A DNA stretch of 53,888 nucleotides from positions 1 to 53,888 of the forward strand of contig JAPPMC010000094.1 of the NCBI GenBank assembly GCA_028819235.1. The letters are read 5' to 3'. The position numbers were made by a program, and so were the translations under genes. Below are positions 1 to 8,457 of this stretch, piece by piece. Under the pieces are notes generated by a model. The model was not told the DNA's origin, did no database searches, and saw only the letters and a program-made list of their open reading frames with translations. The stretch comes from Bryobacterales bacterium. Its GTDB lineage: Bacteria > Acidobacteriota > Terriglobia > Bryobacterales > UBA6623. Numbering within the stretch: position 1 is the stretch's first letter; every line of letters begins with the position of its first letter.

Positions 1-66
1 TCAGGTTTGCCTATGTATAAGGAGCACGAAGGGTTTTGGCGCAAGCACTACCTAGGGATGGGGCTG

Positions 67-2613
67 CTAGCCCTTCATCCTCGTGTTCAGGGGGTCGAAG
101 ACAGGCGTGGCGGCGACCGTCACGGGATACGCCTCATTCATGTACAGGACTTGCAGCTTGGTGCCGGGCTCCGCGTACTTGGTTGGGAGGTATGCGAGCA
201 GCAGGTACTTTCCGACGGAAGGTCCCATGCCAGCGGAAGTTATGCGGGACTCCCGGTTGCGTGTGTCGACGATGCGCGCACCGTTCGCGGTGAGAATCGG
301 CTCGTGGCCGCCAGTCGGAAAGCGCCTCAGCCCCGACGTGCCGGCGGCGGTGTCCATGGTAAGGGTGCACAGCTTCGCCACGGGTGGCGCCGAGCGCACC
401 TGCAGATAGGCTTTCTTGCCGATGAACTCTGCGGACTTGACGCGGGCCCTCGCCAAACCGGCCTCGACTGGTGAATGTTCCGAGTCTAGCTCCGCGCCCA
501 TGAGCGCGTACCCCTTCTCCAGGCGCCCTGTCGTGCCGTAGACGCCCATGCCCACTGGCCGGGCGTCGAAGTCGCGGCCGGCTTCCAGCACAGCGTCCCA
601 CAGACGCACGCCGTGCGGCATGCTTGCGTAGAGTTCCCACCCGTTCTCGCCCACGTACGAGATGCGCAGCATTGTCACGGGCACGCCCCCGACGACCGCC
701 CGTTGCAATGTGCCGTATGGAAAGGCCGCTTGGCAGAGCGGCGTGTCGGTGACTCTGGAGAGCAGTTTGCCGGCGTCTGGACCCCACACGCCAAGGCTGC
801 AGAGCGCGGACGACAGATTCTCGAACTGTACGGAGCCATCAGGTGGCAGGTGCCGACGGAACCAGACTTCGTCGCGTGCGCCGTCGAAAGCACCGGTAAC
901 GATGCGAAACCGATTCTCAGCGAGCCGCTGGATGGTGAGATCGGCGCGGATGCCCCCCTCCGGCGTCAGCAGCGGCGTGTAGATGCAGCGTCCCACGGGA
1001 CGATTGCAGAGGTTTACGGTCAGCCATTCGAGGTAGGGTACGACACCAGGTCCGGACACGTCGAATACCTGGAAGGCGCTCAAATCAACAACGCCCACCT
1101 TCTCGCGAAGATGGAGATGCTCTGCGTCGATGATGGCCGACCACCAGCGCCGGTCCCATTCGTGGGGCCGGTCTTCGATCCCGTACCGCGAAATCAAATC
1201 GGCGTTGCTCTCGTACCACTGGGGGCGCTCCCATCCGCGTGCCTCGTGGAACTCGGCGCCCAGCGCGGCGGTCCGGTCATGAAAGGGTGCGCGATTCATG
1301 CCGCGCCCCGACGCCCACTGCTCTCGCGGATGCACGATCCCGTAGGTCTTGTTGAAGTGCTCGCGGCAGCGCTGACGGATGTGCCGCACGGTCCGCTCGT
1401 GGGGATAGAAGCGCGTGACGTCGGACCCGTGCGGATCGCACAGGCGCGGGTAGCCGTGGGTGATCCACTCCGCGACGAGCCGCGCCGTTCCCGGGCCTTC
1501 CTTGACCCAGACGGCGGCGGCCGACCAGAGCTTCTCCACTTCGGTCGTCTCCCCCAACACCTGCCGGGCGTCGGGGGTCAGCGACAGAAGGCCGTTGACG
1601 GCGTATCGCACCCCGGACCCGGCCAGCAGCTCGCCCATGATCTCTCGGGCGAGCTCCAGCTGCGGTGCGAAGTCGCCGGAGGTGAAAGGCAGCTCCGTGG
1701 GCGATCGTTGGGCCTCGTCCAGGGATGGAATATGGTCGGGCCGCACCAGGATGGGGCGATGCGCGTAGGAGCCAACCTGCATCACGTCGTGGCTCTGCCG
1801 CTCGTACATGAAGGTGTCCATGTCGCGCACGATGGGATAGCCGATCTCGTTTCCGGTCCGGTGCAGCAGGTCTATCGGGCCGAGGTTGGCCATCTGGTGC
1901 ACAGCCGGCGTGAGGGGAATCGTGGCGCCCGCCATGGCCGCGAGGCGAGGGCTCCAGACCCCGCAGGCGATCACCGCGTGCTCGACTTCGATCGCCCCGA
2001 ATGCGGTGACCACGGCGCGGATGCGTGGTAGACCGAAGTGCGGTCGGGTCACCTTGAGGCCGGTGACTTCGGTGTTGTCCAGCACCGTGAGAGCGCCCGC
2101 TGCCTGTGCCCGCTCGCGCATGATCGTCCCCGCCCGGACCGAGTCGACCACCGACACGCTGGGCGTGTAGAAGCCCCCCCGGATCACGTCGGCGTTCACG
2201 AAAGGAGCCTTGGAGGCGACCTCGGCCGGCGACAGCAGCTCGGCCTCGATGCCCCAGGCCCGCGCCGAAGTCATGCGCCGGCGCAGCTCTTCCATGCGCG
2301 CCTCCGTGCGCGCCACCTCGATACCGCCGCAGGTGGTGTTCACCCCGAGCGCCTCGTACTGCCGTTGGCTCTCCAGGGTCAGCATGGCGATCTCGCGGTT
2401 GTGGTCGGTTGGGAAGATGAAGTTTGATGCGTGGCCGGTGGAGCCCCCGGGGTCGGGTAGCGGCCCCTTGTCGATGAGCAACAGGTCGCGCCAGCCGAGT
2501 TCCGCCAGATGAGCGACTAGGCAGTTGCCGACGATGCCGGCGCCGATCACGGCGATGCTAGCCCGCTCCGGGATAGCGCCCCTGACCGTGCTGCTCTTGG
2601 CGGACGCCTTCAT
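67..2613 (-). CDS. FAD-dependent dimethylglycine/sarcosine dehydrogenase-like protein with C-terminal GcvT domain
   Basis: Encodes about 848 aa. An N-terminal Rossmann motif VIGAGIVG (G24-G26-G29) and the segment GSTGHASNFIFP fit the DAO/dimethylglycine dehydrogenase family, in which a nearby His can carry covalent FAD. The middle resembles the FAO_M region and roughly the last 380 residues resemble the GcvT/aminomethyltransferase fold that passes the released C1 unit to tetrahydrofolate. Family members oxidatively demethylate dimethylglycine, sarcosine or related N-methyl compounds in the cytoplasm; the exact substrate is inference. I chose the ATG at 2613 because GGGAG lies 6 nt upstream; an ATG at 2619 is the alternative. 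The open frame runs further upstream to 3258, but that part is antisense to the DmdA-like gene and is not protein-like. It is divergent from the DmdA-like gene, and a BCCT transporter lies beyond, which supports a role in methylated osmolyte use. Confidence 0.85.
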   Translation of the reverse strand: MKASAKSSTVRGAIPERASIAVIGAGIVGNCLVAHLAELGWRDLLLIDKGPLPDPGGSTGHASNFIFPTDHNREIAMLTLESQRQYEALGVNTTCGGIEVARTEARMEELRRRMTSARAWGIEAELLSPAEVASKAPFVNADVIRGGFYTPSVSVVDSVRAGTIMRERAQAAGALTVLDNTEVTGLKVTRPHFGLPRIRAVVTAFGAIEVEHAVIACGVWSPRLAAMAGATIPLTPAVHQMANLGPIDLLHRTGNEIGYPIVRDMDTFMYERQSHDVMQVGSYAHRPILVRPDHIPSLDEAQRSPTELPFTSGDFAPQLELAREIMGELLAGSGVRYAVNGLLSLTPDARQVLGETTEVEKLWSAAAVWVKEGPGTARLVAEWITHGYPRLCDPHGSDVTRFYPHERTVRHIRQRCREHFNKTYGIVHPREQWASGRGMNRAPFHDRTAALGAEFHEARGWERPQWYESNADLISRYGIEDRPHEWDRRWWSAIIDAEHLHLREKVGVVDLSAFQVFDVSGPGVVPYLEWLTVNLCNRPVGRCIYTPLLTPEGGIRADLTIQRLAENRFRIVTGAFDGARDEVWFRRHLPPDGSVQFENLSSALCSLGVWGPDAGKLLSRVTDTPLCQAAFPYGTLQRAVVGGVPVTMLRISYVGENGWELYASMPHGVRLWDAVLEAGRDFDARPVGMGVYGTTGRLEKGYALMGAELDSEHSPVEAGLARARVKSAEFIGKKAYLQVRSAPPVAKLCTLTMDTAAGTSGLRRFPTGGHEPILTANGARIVDTRNRESRITSAGMGPSVGKYLLLAYLPTKYAEPGTKLQVLYMNEAYPVTVAATPVFDPLNTRMKG

Positions 2614-2678
2614 CCTCATCTCCCGGCTGCACTCCGATCCACGGGCACGTCCCAGCCTCCGCGTCCGTCCACGAAGGC

Positions 2679-2708
2679 TTGACCGCAGCCGGGATTGTGC
2701 ATCATAAT
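2679..2708 (+). promoter_or_regulatory. Sigma70-type promoter for the DmdA-like gene
   Basis: TTGACC at 2679-2684 and CATAAT at 2703-2708 are separated by 18 bp. They sit in the gap between two divergent genes, about 70 bp before the ATG of the DmdA-like gene. The element is seen in the sequence; its activity is inferred. Confidence 0.45.
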
Positions 2709-2775
2709 GCGTTCCGTTCCAGTCCCGCAAGCGTCCGCGCGACGCTGGTTCGAACAGGAGGCAATCGCAAGAGCC

Positions 2776-4080
2776 ATGAGAGGTCAACCGCGCGGCGTCG
2801 ATCAGTCCGACCGCATCGTACCCATCAACCTGCGCCAGACCGGCCGCACGCCTGCCGAGCTGCTGATCTCCACCCGCGTGCGGAAGTCGCCGTTCTGGCA
2901 TCTGTCCCATGCCGCAGGCTGCTGGCGGGCCACCGTCTACAACCGCATATACCATCCGCGCGGCTACATCCGGCCCGAGGACGGCGGCGCCCTGGCCGAG
3001 CACGAAGCACTGACGCAGCACGTCACGCTCTGGAACGTTGCGGTCGAACGGCAGATCCGGGTCACCGGTCCGGACGCCGAGCGGTTCGTCGACTACGTCA
3101 TCACCCGTGACGCGACCCGAATCCAGCCGATGCGCGCCCGGTACGTCATCCTCTGCAACGAGAAGGGCGGCATCCTGAACGATCCCGTCCTGCTGCGCCT
3201 CTCGGATAGCGAATTCTGGTTCTCGCTGTCCGACTCCGACGCGCTGTACTGGCTGCAAGGCGTGAACGTCGGGCTGCGCATGGACGTGGAGATCGACGAG
3301 ATCGACGTTTGCCCGGTCCAGATTCAGGGACCGAAGTCGCTTCCCTTGATGGTCGATCTCGTCGGCAGCCGGGTCCGGGACATCCCCTACTACGGCCTCC
3401 TCGAAGCCGAGATTGCGGGCTGTTCGGTCGTCGTCTCCCAGTCCGGCTTCTCGGGCGAGAAGGGCTATGAGATCTTTCTGCGCGACGCAACCCTAAACGC
3501 CGAAAGGCTGTGGAACGCGGTGCTACAGGCGGGGAAACCTCACCGACTGATGGTTATCGCCCCGGGCCATCAGCGCCGCATCCAGGCCGGCATCCTGTCT
3601 TGGGGCCAGGACATGGACCAGGAGACCGTGCCGTTCCAGTGCAACCTGGCCTATCAGGTGCCGCGGAAGAAGCGGGGCGACTATATCGGGCGAGCGGCTC
3701 TCGAACGCATGCGCGCTGAGATCGCTGCGGGCCGCCCGCCGTTCTCGATGGTGCTGGTGGGCATGAAGCTGGGCGGCCGGCCTATCGACGACTATGCGCC
3801 AGACTTTTGGCTGGTGTCGGACGCCGGGGGCACTGACCCGATTGGGTACCTGACCTCGCCTTGGCACGCCCCAGAGATCGGCTGCAACATCGCTCTCGGC
3901 TACGTGCCGCTCGGCAAGTCCGCGGTCGGGACCGAACTCCGGGTCTGGTTGCCCGACGAGTACGCGAGTGAACCGGGACGGCCGGACCCCGCTCGGGTGT
4001 GCGAAGTCCCTTTCCGTCCATCCGTCAACCCGAGCGCTCGCGAGCGGGCGCACTCCCGCGGCGAAGACACGGCTGACTAA
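2776..4080 (+). CDS. DmdA/GcvT-family tetrahydrofolate-dependent demethylase
   Basis: Encodes 434 aa of the aminomethyltransferase fold. The segment around TVYNRIYHP, followed by LWNVAVERQIRVTGPDA and GGILNDPVLLRLSDSEFWFSLSDSD, closely resembles dimethylsulfoniopropionate demethylase DmdA (typical pattern VWDVAVERQ...GGMVNDPVLLKL). DmdA removes a methyl group from DMSP to THF, yielding methylmercaptopropionate. Paralogues act on other methylated substrates, so a general C1 demethylase is equally possible. I chose the ATG at 2776 because AGGAGG lies at 2756-2761, although the 14-nt spacing is long; the frame is open back to 2695. The N-terminus is about 40 residues longer than in classical DmdA. 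It is divergent from the flavin dehydrogenase and convergent with the BCCT gene. The tail after about residue 400 is rich in Arg and Ser and has no recognisable motif. Confidence 0.75.
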   Translation: MRGQPRGVDQSDRIVPINLRQTGRTPAELLISTRVRKSPFWHLSHAAGCWRATVYNRIYHPRGYIRPEDGGALAEHEALTQHVTLWNVAVERQIRVTGPDAERFVDYVITRDATRIQPMRARYVILCNEKGGILNDPVLLRLSDSEFWFSLSDSDALYWLQGVNVGLRMDVEIDEIDVCPVQIQGPKSLPLMVDLVGSRVRDIPYYGLLEAEIAGCSVVVSQSGFSGEKGYEIFLRDATLNAERLWNAVLQAGKPHRLMVIAPGHQRRIQAGILSWGQDMDQETVPFQCNLAYQVPRKKRGDYIGRAALERMRAEIAAGRPPFSMVLVGMKLGGRPIDDYAPDFWLVSDAGGTDPIGYLTSPWHAPEIGCNIALGYVPLGKSAVGTELRVWLPDEYASEPGRPDPARVCEVPFRPSVNPSARERAHSRGEDTAD

Positions 4081-4117
4081 CATTACCGGCCCCCTCAGGA
4101 GTCCGGCCCCGCTCGCC

Positions 4118-5668
4118 TCATGCCGTGCTGGCGCGCAGACCTTTCCACGTGCTTAAGCACATTGCCACAAGGACCAACGAGAAGGGAAAGCCGGTCACCA
4201 GCGTGGGGGCCTGCAGCGCGACGAGTCCGCCGCCAAGCAGCAGGGCAATCGCGACGATGCCTTCGAATGTGCACCAGAAGACCCGCTGGATCACCGGCGC
4301 GTCCAGTTTGCCGCCAGCCGTGATCGTATCGACCACCAGTGAGCCTGAGTCGGAAGAGGCCACGAAGAAGATCACGACCAGCACGATGGCGACACACGAC
4401 GTCACGTCGGCGAGCGGCAGCGCGTCCAGCATCGCGAACAGCGAGATCTCCGGTTGCTGCGCCTGCACTGCGGCGACTACGTCCGGATAGCCGTCCCGCA
4501 CATACTGCAGCACCGCCGACCCGCCGAACGCGTTCATCCAGAGCACGGAGACCAGCGTGGGACCGATCAGCATGCAGCCGATCAACCCACGCACCGTGCG
4601 ACCCTGCGAGATGCGGGCGATGAACATGCCCACGAACGGTGACCACGAGATCCACCAAGCCCAATAGAAGGTGGTCCATCCGTGCATGAAACCGAGATCC
4701 TCCCGGCCGGTCCAGTTGCTGAGAGGGCCGACCGATGCGGCGTACTGGCCTAGGCTCGCGCTGACGCCTGCCACGATGTCCCGAGTAGGACCAGCCGCCA
4801 GCACGAATCCCAGCAGGACCACGGCGAGCAGAAGGTTGGCTTGACTGAGCCGCTTGATGCCCCTGTCGAGCCCCAGAACCACCGACGAAAGCGCCATTGG
4901 CGTGAAGGTAGCCAGCAACAGGACCTTGGCTGTGCTGGTCGCCGGGACGCCGAATAGGCGAGCCAGCCCTCCGGCCGTCTGCTCAGCACCCAGGCCGAGC
5001 GACGTGGCCAGCCCGAACAGTGTGGCAACGACGGCGAGCGTGTCGACGACGTGACCGAAGCGGCCCCATACTGCCTCTCCCAAGAGCGGATAGAACGCCG
5101 AGCGGAACGTCAGAGACAGACCGAGATTGCCGGACGAGAAGGCGAGGGCGAGGGCGACGACCGCGAAGACAGACCACGGGTGCAGGTCCCAGTGGAAGAT
5201 TGCGGCGGCCATGCCGATGCGGTGCGCCGCTGGGTCCGTTCGGTCGACGCCGAGCGGGGGCTACAGGAAATGCGCGACCGGCTCTGCCACGCCGAAGAAC
5301 ATCAGGCCGATGCTCAACCCCACCGTGAACACCGTGGCGAACCAGGCGCCTGTGGAGTAGTTCGGCAGGGCGGCGGGACCGCCCACATGGACACGGCCCT
5401 TCGAGGTAGCCACCAACAGCAGGCAGAAGAGCACGAACAGATTGCCCGCGCTCATGAACACCCAGTCGAATGTCGATGTGAGGAAGGTGCGCAGCTCACC
5501 GAGAGCCGCCGCCGCAGGCGTCTGGAACACCAGCACGCCGACAACGAAGCCGATGATGGTCAGGCTGGAGACTACGAAGACCGGATTGTGGATGTCGAGC
5601 CCGTGCCAATGGATGTTGTCCCGTCCACGGTGATAGTCGGTCTCCACGATGGTCCCGATGCCGATCAT
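4118..5668 (-). pseudogene. BCCT-family betaine/choline/carnitine transporter interrupted by an in-frame TAG
   Basis: Two open segments, 5668-5264 (135 aa) and 5212-4118 (364 aa), lie in the same frame and are joined by 16 codons after a single TAG at 5261-5263. Read through, they give about 515 residues, a normal BCCT length. Family signatures are GLMFFGVAEPVAHF before the stop, then FHWDLHPWSVFAVV, WWISWSPFVGMFIARISQGRT and SDSGSLVVDTITAGGKLDAP. The stop falls just after AHFL, where relatives usually have Ser before PP, so TCG to TAG by one transversion is plausible. BCCT carriers import quaternary-ammonium or sulfonium osmolytes through about 12 membrane helices, which matches the neighbouring demethylases. 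The N-terminus is directly preceded by an in-frame TGA, so the ATG at 5668 is the first available start. It may be a recent pseudogene or a sequencing error. Confidence 0.85.
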
Positions 5669-5689
5669 TCAGGAAGGAGAGCCAAGGCT

Positions 5690-5929
5690 ATGGCCGAACG
5701 CAACCCGGCCCCTCTCAGCCGGAACCCCAAGATCATGAGTGGCGCGGTCGTGTTCAATGGGACCCGTGTCCCCGTGACTGCGCTTTTCGACTAACTCGAC
5801 ACCGAAAGATCGCAAGCCGAGTTCCTCTGCAACTTCCCCACCGTCTCCCGCGAGCAGGTCCACCAAACGCTGCTGCTGCTGGCTAGACGGGCACTCAGCC
5901 AGCATGAGGATGAAGATCCTGCTGGATGA
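5690..5929 (+). pseudogene. DUF433-family antitoxin remnant with in-frame TAA
   Basis: Reads NPKIMSGAVVFNGTRVPV then TALFD-stop-LDTERSQAEFLCNFPTVSREQVHQ, the typical DUF433 pattern (G-x-P-V-F-x-G-T-R-V-P-V, L-F-D-Y-L, F-P-T-V-S-R-E-Q). The usual Tyr codon of LFDYL is replaced by TAA at 5792-5794. DUF433 proteins are small helix-turn-helix antitoxins usually paired with DUF5615 PIN-like toxins. That partner starts at 5904, overlapping this gene's end by 26 nt as in an intact TA operon. It is inactive as it stands unless the stop is an artefact. Confidence 0.8.
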
Positions 5930-6167
5930 GCACCTCCCGTATGCTCTGACCCGCTCGTTCCCGGACAAGTGGGATGTTCGCAGCACCCGGCGAATGGGCT
6001 AGCACGGCAAGGGGAAAGGCGAACTCCTCCAACTCGCGGCGGCCCGGGGGTTCGATGCGCCGATCACGGCGGACAGGAACATGCCGCACGAGCAGAACCG
6101 GAACAGATCCCTCAAGGACTGCCGCGACACTACTCGGCGGGAATCAGAGGTATTCCGGCAATCGTGA
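5904..6167 (+). pseudogene. DUF5615 PIN-like toxin remnant with in-frame TAG
   Basis: Begins MKILLDEHLPYALTRSFP, the hallmark N-terminus of DUF5615 PIN-like toxins, with the conserved early acidic residues. It continues WDVRSTRRMG-stop-HGKGKGELLQLAAARGFDAPITADRNMPHEQN; the expected TVDRNL-QQN core is recognisable. The Trp that normally follows MG is TAG at 6000-6002, a one-base change from TGG. The C-terminus after QN also departs from the family, suggesting a further indel. Two in-frame starts, 5904 and 5910, are possible. Together with the upstream DUF433 remnant it is a dead toxin-antitoxin pair. Confidence 0.8.
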
Positions 6168-6213
6168 ACTGCAGACTGATCTAGCCCGGCCTGCGGGCCG
6201 CCCAGCCGGTCGG

Positions 6214-6462
6214 CTAGTCGTCCGAAGCTTCGACCGGCTCGAAAGCGCGAAACAGGCCGGAACCCTGGATCAAACCCTCCAGCCGCGCTACTCGCTCGCC
6301 CAGCGCCCGCAAGTCACCACGCAAGCCGTGCAGTTCGCCCTCGAACGCGTCTAGCCGCCTCTCCGTTCGGCATTGCAGTGTGAGCATCAGACCGCCCATC
6401 GCCAGTACCAGTCCGGCCAGCGCTGAACCCACGCTCAGAGTGCCGATCAACTCCGCACTCAT
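6214..6462 (-). CDS. Small membrane-anchored coiled-coil protein
   Basis: Encodes 82 aa: an N-terminal hydrophobic helix (about residues 5-29, ELIGTLSVGSALAGLVLAMG), then a charged heptad-like stretch (RRLDAFEGELHGLRGDLRALGERVARLEGLI) predicting a coiled coil, and a short tail with GSGLFRAFEP. Similar small helix-plus-coiled-coil proteins are common beside toxin-antitoxin loci and decayed regions of metagenomic genomes; I know no function. It starts at ATG 6462 and lies just downstream of the dead TA pair, in opposite orientation. Confidence 0.55.
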   Translation of the reverse strand: MSAELIGTLSVGSALAGLVLAMGGLMLTLQCRTERRLDAFEGELHGLRGDLRALGERVARLEGLIQGSGLFRAFEPVEASDD

Positions 6463-7001
6463 CAGAGCCCCCTACCGCATTGCGCGTCGATCTGACCTCT
6501 GACCACAGCGACCAGCTTTGCCAGACCCGCCAAGGCCCCAGTCTGCCCTGCCCCGGGGGCCCCGCACGAAACGCGGGGCAGCCGCGCAAGGCTAGCGGGC
6601 TCTTCCGGCAATGGTCGCCGATGGTGCGTCACTGAAGCTGCCCGGTCCCCACCGGAGCGCTCTTGGCTGCCGAGCAAACTCAAGGCGTTCTCGTGGGCCA
6701 TGCCGACCGGGACGCGAGGACGCTTACGGTCTTGTCTGCGCAGCCATGAGGCGCCGAGTACGTCGAGCACACTTCGTCCATCGCTGTCAGATCTCAACAT
6801 CGAACTGCGGTGTGGTGCTTGGCTGGCAATCGCATCTTTGGCCGCTGCTACACACGTCAATGTGGCTACGAACTGCTCACCCACCACGACGGGAGGACCT
6901 CCGCACCTCGGGTTCGAGAGGGGACTATAGATTTGGCTTGACCAACGCGCAACACACTCTGCTACTGAATCAAGGCAGAAGTGAGTCACCGGCCAAAGGT
7001 C
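6463..7001. other. Gene-poor stretch
   Basis: No convincing gene. A minus-strand frame is open through much of it but has no protein-like character. Near 6485-6545 its translation reads TGALAGLAKLVAVVRGQID, a weak echo of the N-terminus (ITGALAALAVLAKLFHW) of the gene at 7002-7511, so this may be a degraded partial copy. Confidence 0.4.
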
Positions 7002-7511
7002 CTACAGGCCTTCGCTACGGACCTGTTGCTGGCGCCTCAGCAACTCGTCTCTCAGGACAACGATGGGAACTTCGGCAAGAGGCTCTACGGGGCTTCCGAA
7101 TTCATAGGCGCACTCGGCCATATTCTCGGGCCATCTGCCTCTGTTGGCCATCACGTAGTCCTGACATAGCTCATATATCTGGTACTCCTTCAGCCCCGCG
7201 CATTCGGCCTCCAACCCTCTGGCATGCTCATTCGCCCATACGCGCGCGTTCAGGATCTTGGCAGCTGTTTCTCCGCGATCGTTCAGACGGACGCGGCTTG
7301 CGCCGTGAACGAATTCGGGCGATAGCCGCAGCAGGATGGTGCTGACGGTATTCTGGAGCGCCCTGATGTCTTTCCGGACCTCGCCCATGAACGCCTTGAA
7401 ACTCTCGCGGTCGGTGTCTACCTTGCCTGCCCAGTGGAAGAGCTTTGCTAAGACCGCCAAGGCCGCCAAGGCCCCGGTAATCGCTGAAATGGTTGTGACC
7501 AATTCCGGCAT
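7002..7511 (-). CDS. Hypothetical membrane-anchored protein
   Basis: Encodes 169 aa from the ATG at 7511, preferred over the longer frame because AAGGA lies 6 nt upstream. Residues about 3-27 form a hydrophobic segment (ELVTTISAITGALAALAVLAKLF). A charged region (DRESFKAFMGEVRKDIRALQNTVSTILLRL) that may form a coiled coil follows, and then a soluble C-terminal part containing VRLNDRGETAAKILNARVWANE and YEFGSPVEPL. I do not recognise a family. The composition and codon use are protein-like, unlike the flanking sequence. Confidence 0.5.
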   Translation of the reverse strand: MPELVTTISAITGALAALAVLAKLFHWAGKVDTDRESFKAFMGEVRKDIRALQNTVSTILLRLSPEFVHGASRVRLNDRGETAAKILNARVWANEHARGLEAECAGLKEYQIYELCQDYVMANRGRWPENMAECAYEFGSPVEPLAEVPIVVLRDELLRRQQQVRSEGL

Positions 7512-7708
7512 GAGGAATCCTTTGCGCGGTGCCCCCGCCAAGTATGGGAGCGAGGATCCAGCCCTGTCAACCTGTTGCACCGCGATCACGACTTCAGCCC
7601 CGGCAGCGGCAGTCCTGAGACACGCCAGCTGCCGGAGGCCGTCTTGACAGCCGATGCCGCTGGGGCCGACGCCGCCCCAGCACCGGCTGAAAGACCGGGG
7701 ACATCCGC

Positions 7709-8430
7709 TTATCGCCTCGTGCCGTCGTCGGACGACAGCATTCCGCCAGGCAGCCCGGGCGCCTCGGTGAGTGGCCTCGGATTGCGAACCGGCATGGGCC
7801 GAAGACCCCCTTCCGACACCGTTCCCACGACTCGAATGATGCGGCGCGTGATTGCAACCGGAATCCCTACGTAGTCGGATTGCTGCCGCAGCATGAGCCC
7901 GACGTCTGGTCTGGTGACGAACACAGTCAGGGGGAGTCCGTTAAGCGGTCGGCTGCACCGACTGTGCGGCCCAAGCTGAGCGTAGAGCCGAGTCAAGGAA
8001 TGCCGCTGGCCTAGGGGGGGAACACGAAGCGGGACTGCTCGCAGACCAACAAGAACAGGCCCAAGTGGCCTGAGGAATGCTCCAGCCGATCCAGCAGTCG
8101 CAGGCGCCGAAGTCCAGGGCACAGCGTGCCAACCGAGCAGGGCCGGCCAGCGCTCGTCGCGCAGGGCGACCTTTCGCAGGCGATTGGCGCTGTAGCTGCG
8201 GATCCGAGCCAATTGTGGGTACAAATCTGGTCGTCAGAACGTGAGAACTCGTCGGGCCAGACGTTGCGAACTTGGACCTGGCGCAGCGGGGTCGGGTGTT
8301 GCTCCACTCCCTCTCTGGTGGCAAGACTGAGGCCCTGCTGTCCACCCCACTGCCACCCGTCCCGCAGTCCTAGTCCGGTCAGTCGAACCTTGAACAGTCC
8401 TGCGGCGTCTGCAGTTGACCCCGGTCGCCG
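7709..8430 (-). pseudogene. Decayed nuclease-like (DUF4268-type) gene remnant
   Basis: Several frames on the minus strand carry pieces that read like one family when joined. Around 8250-8310 is LRQVQVRNVWPDEFSRSDD, resembling the usual start LxxVPLRxxWPxEAxDFTPWL. Around 8040-8090 is LLDRLEHSSGHLGLFLLVCE, resembling the conserved IENQLE-x-SDHxHLGQLLTYA. At 7709-7960 is FVTRPDVGLMLRQQSDYVGIPVAITRRIIRVV, which looks coding but which I cannot place. The pieces lie in different frames, so the gene is broken. Proteins of this type contain a PD-(D/E)XK-like nuclease core and are often carried by accessory loci. The identification is tentative. Confidence 0.35.
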
Positions 8431-8457
8431 TTGGCCGGCGTCGTACCATGGGTCTTA

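Noticed and set aside
613..2031. A 472-codon plus-strand open frame
   Set aside because: It is entirely antisense to the flavin dehydrogenase-GcvT gene, whose motifs are clear; the frame is open only because of high GC.
6900..6930. tRNA T-loop-like string near 6909
   Set aside because: GGTTCGA is present but no acceptor or anticodon stems can be built around it.
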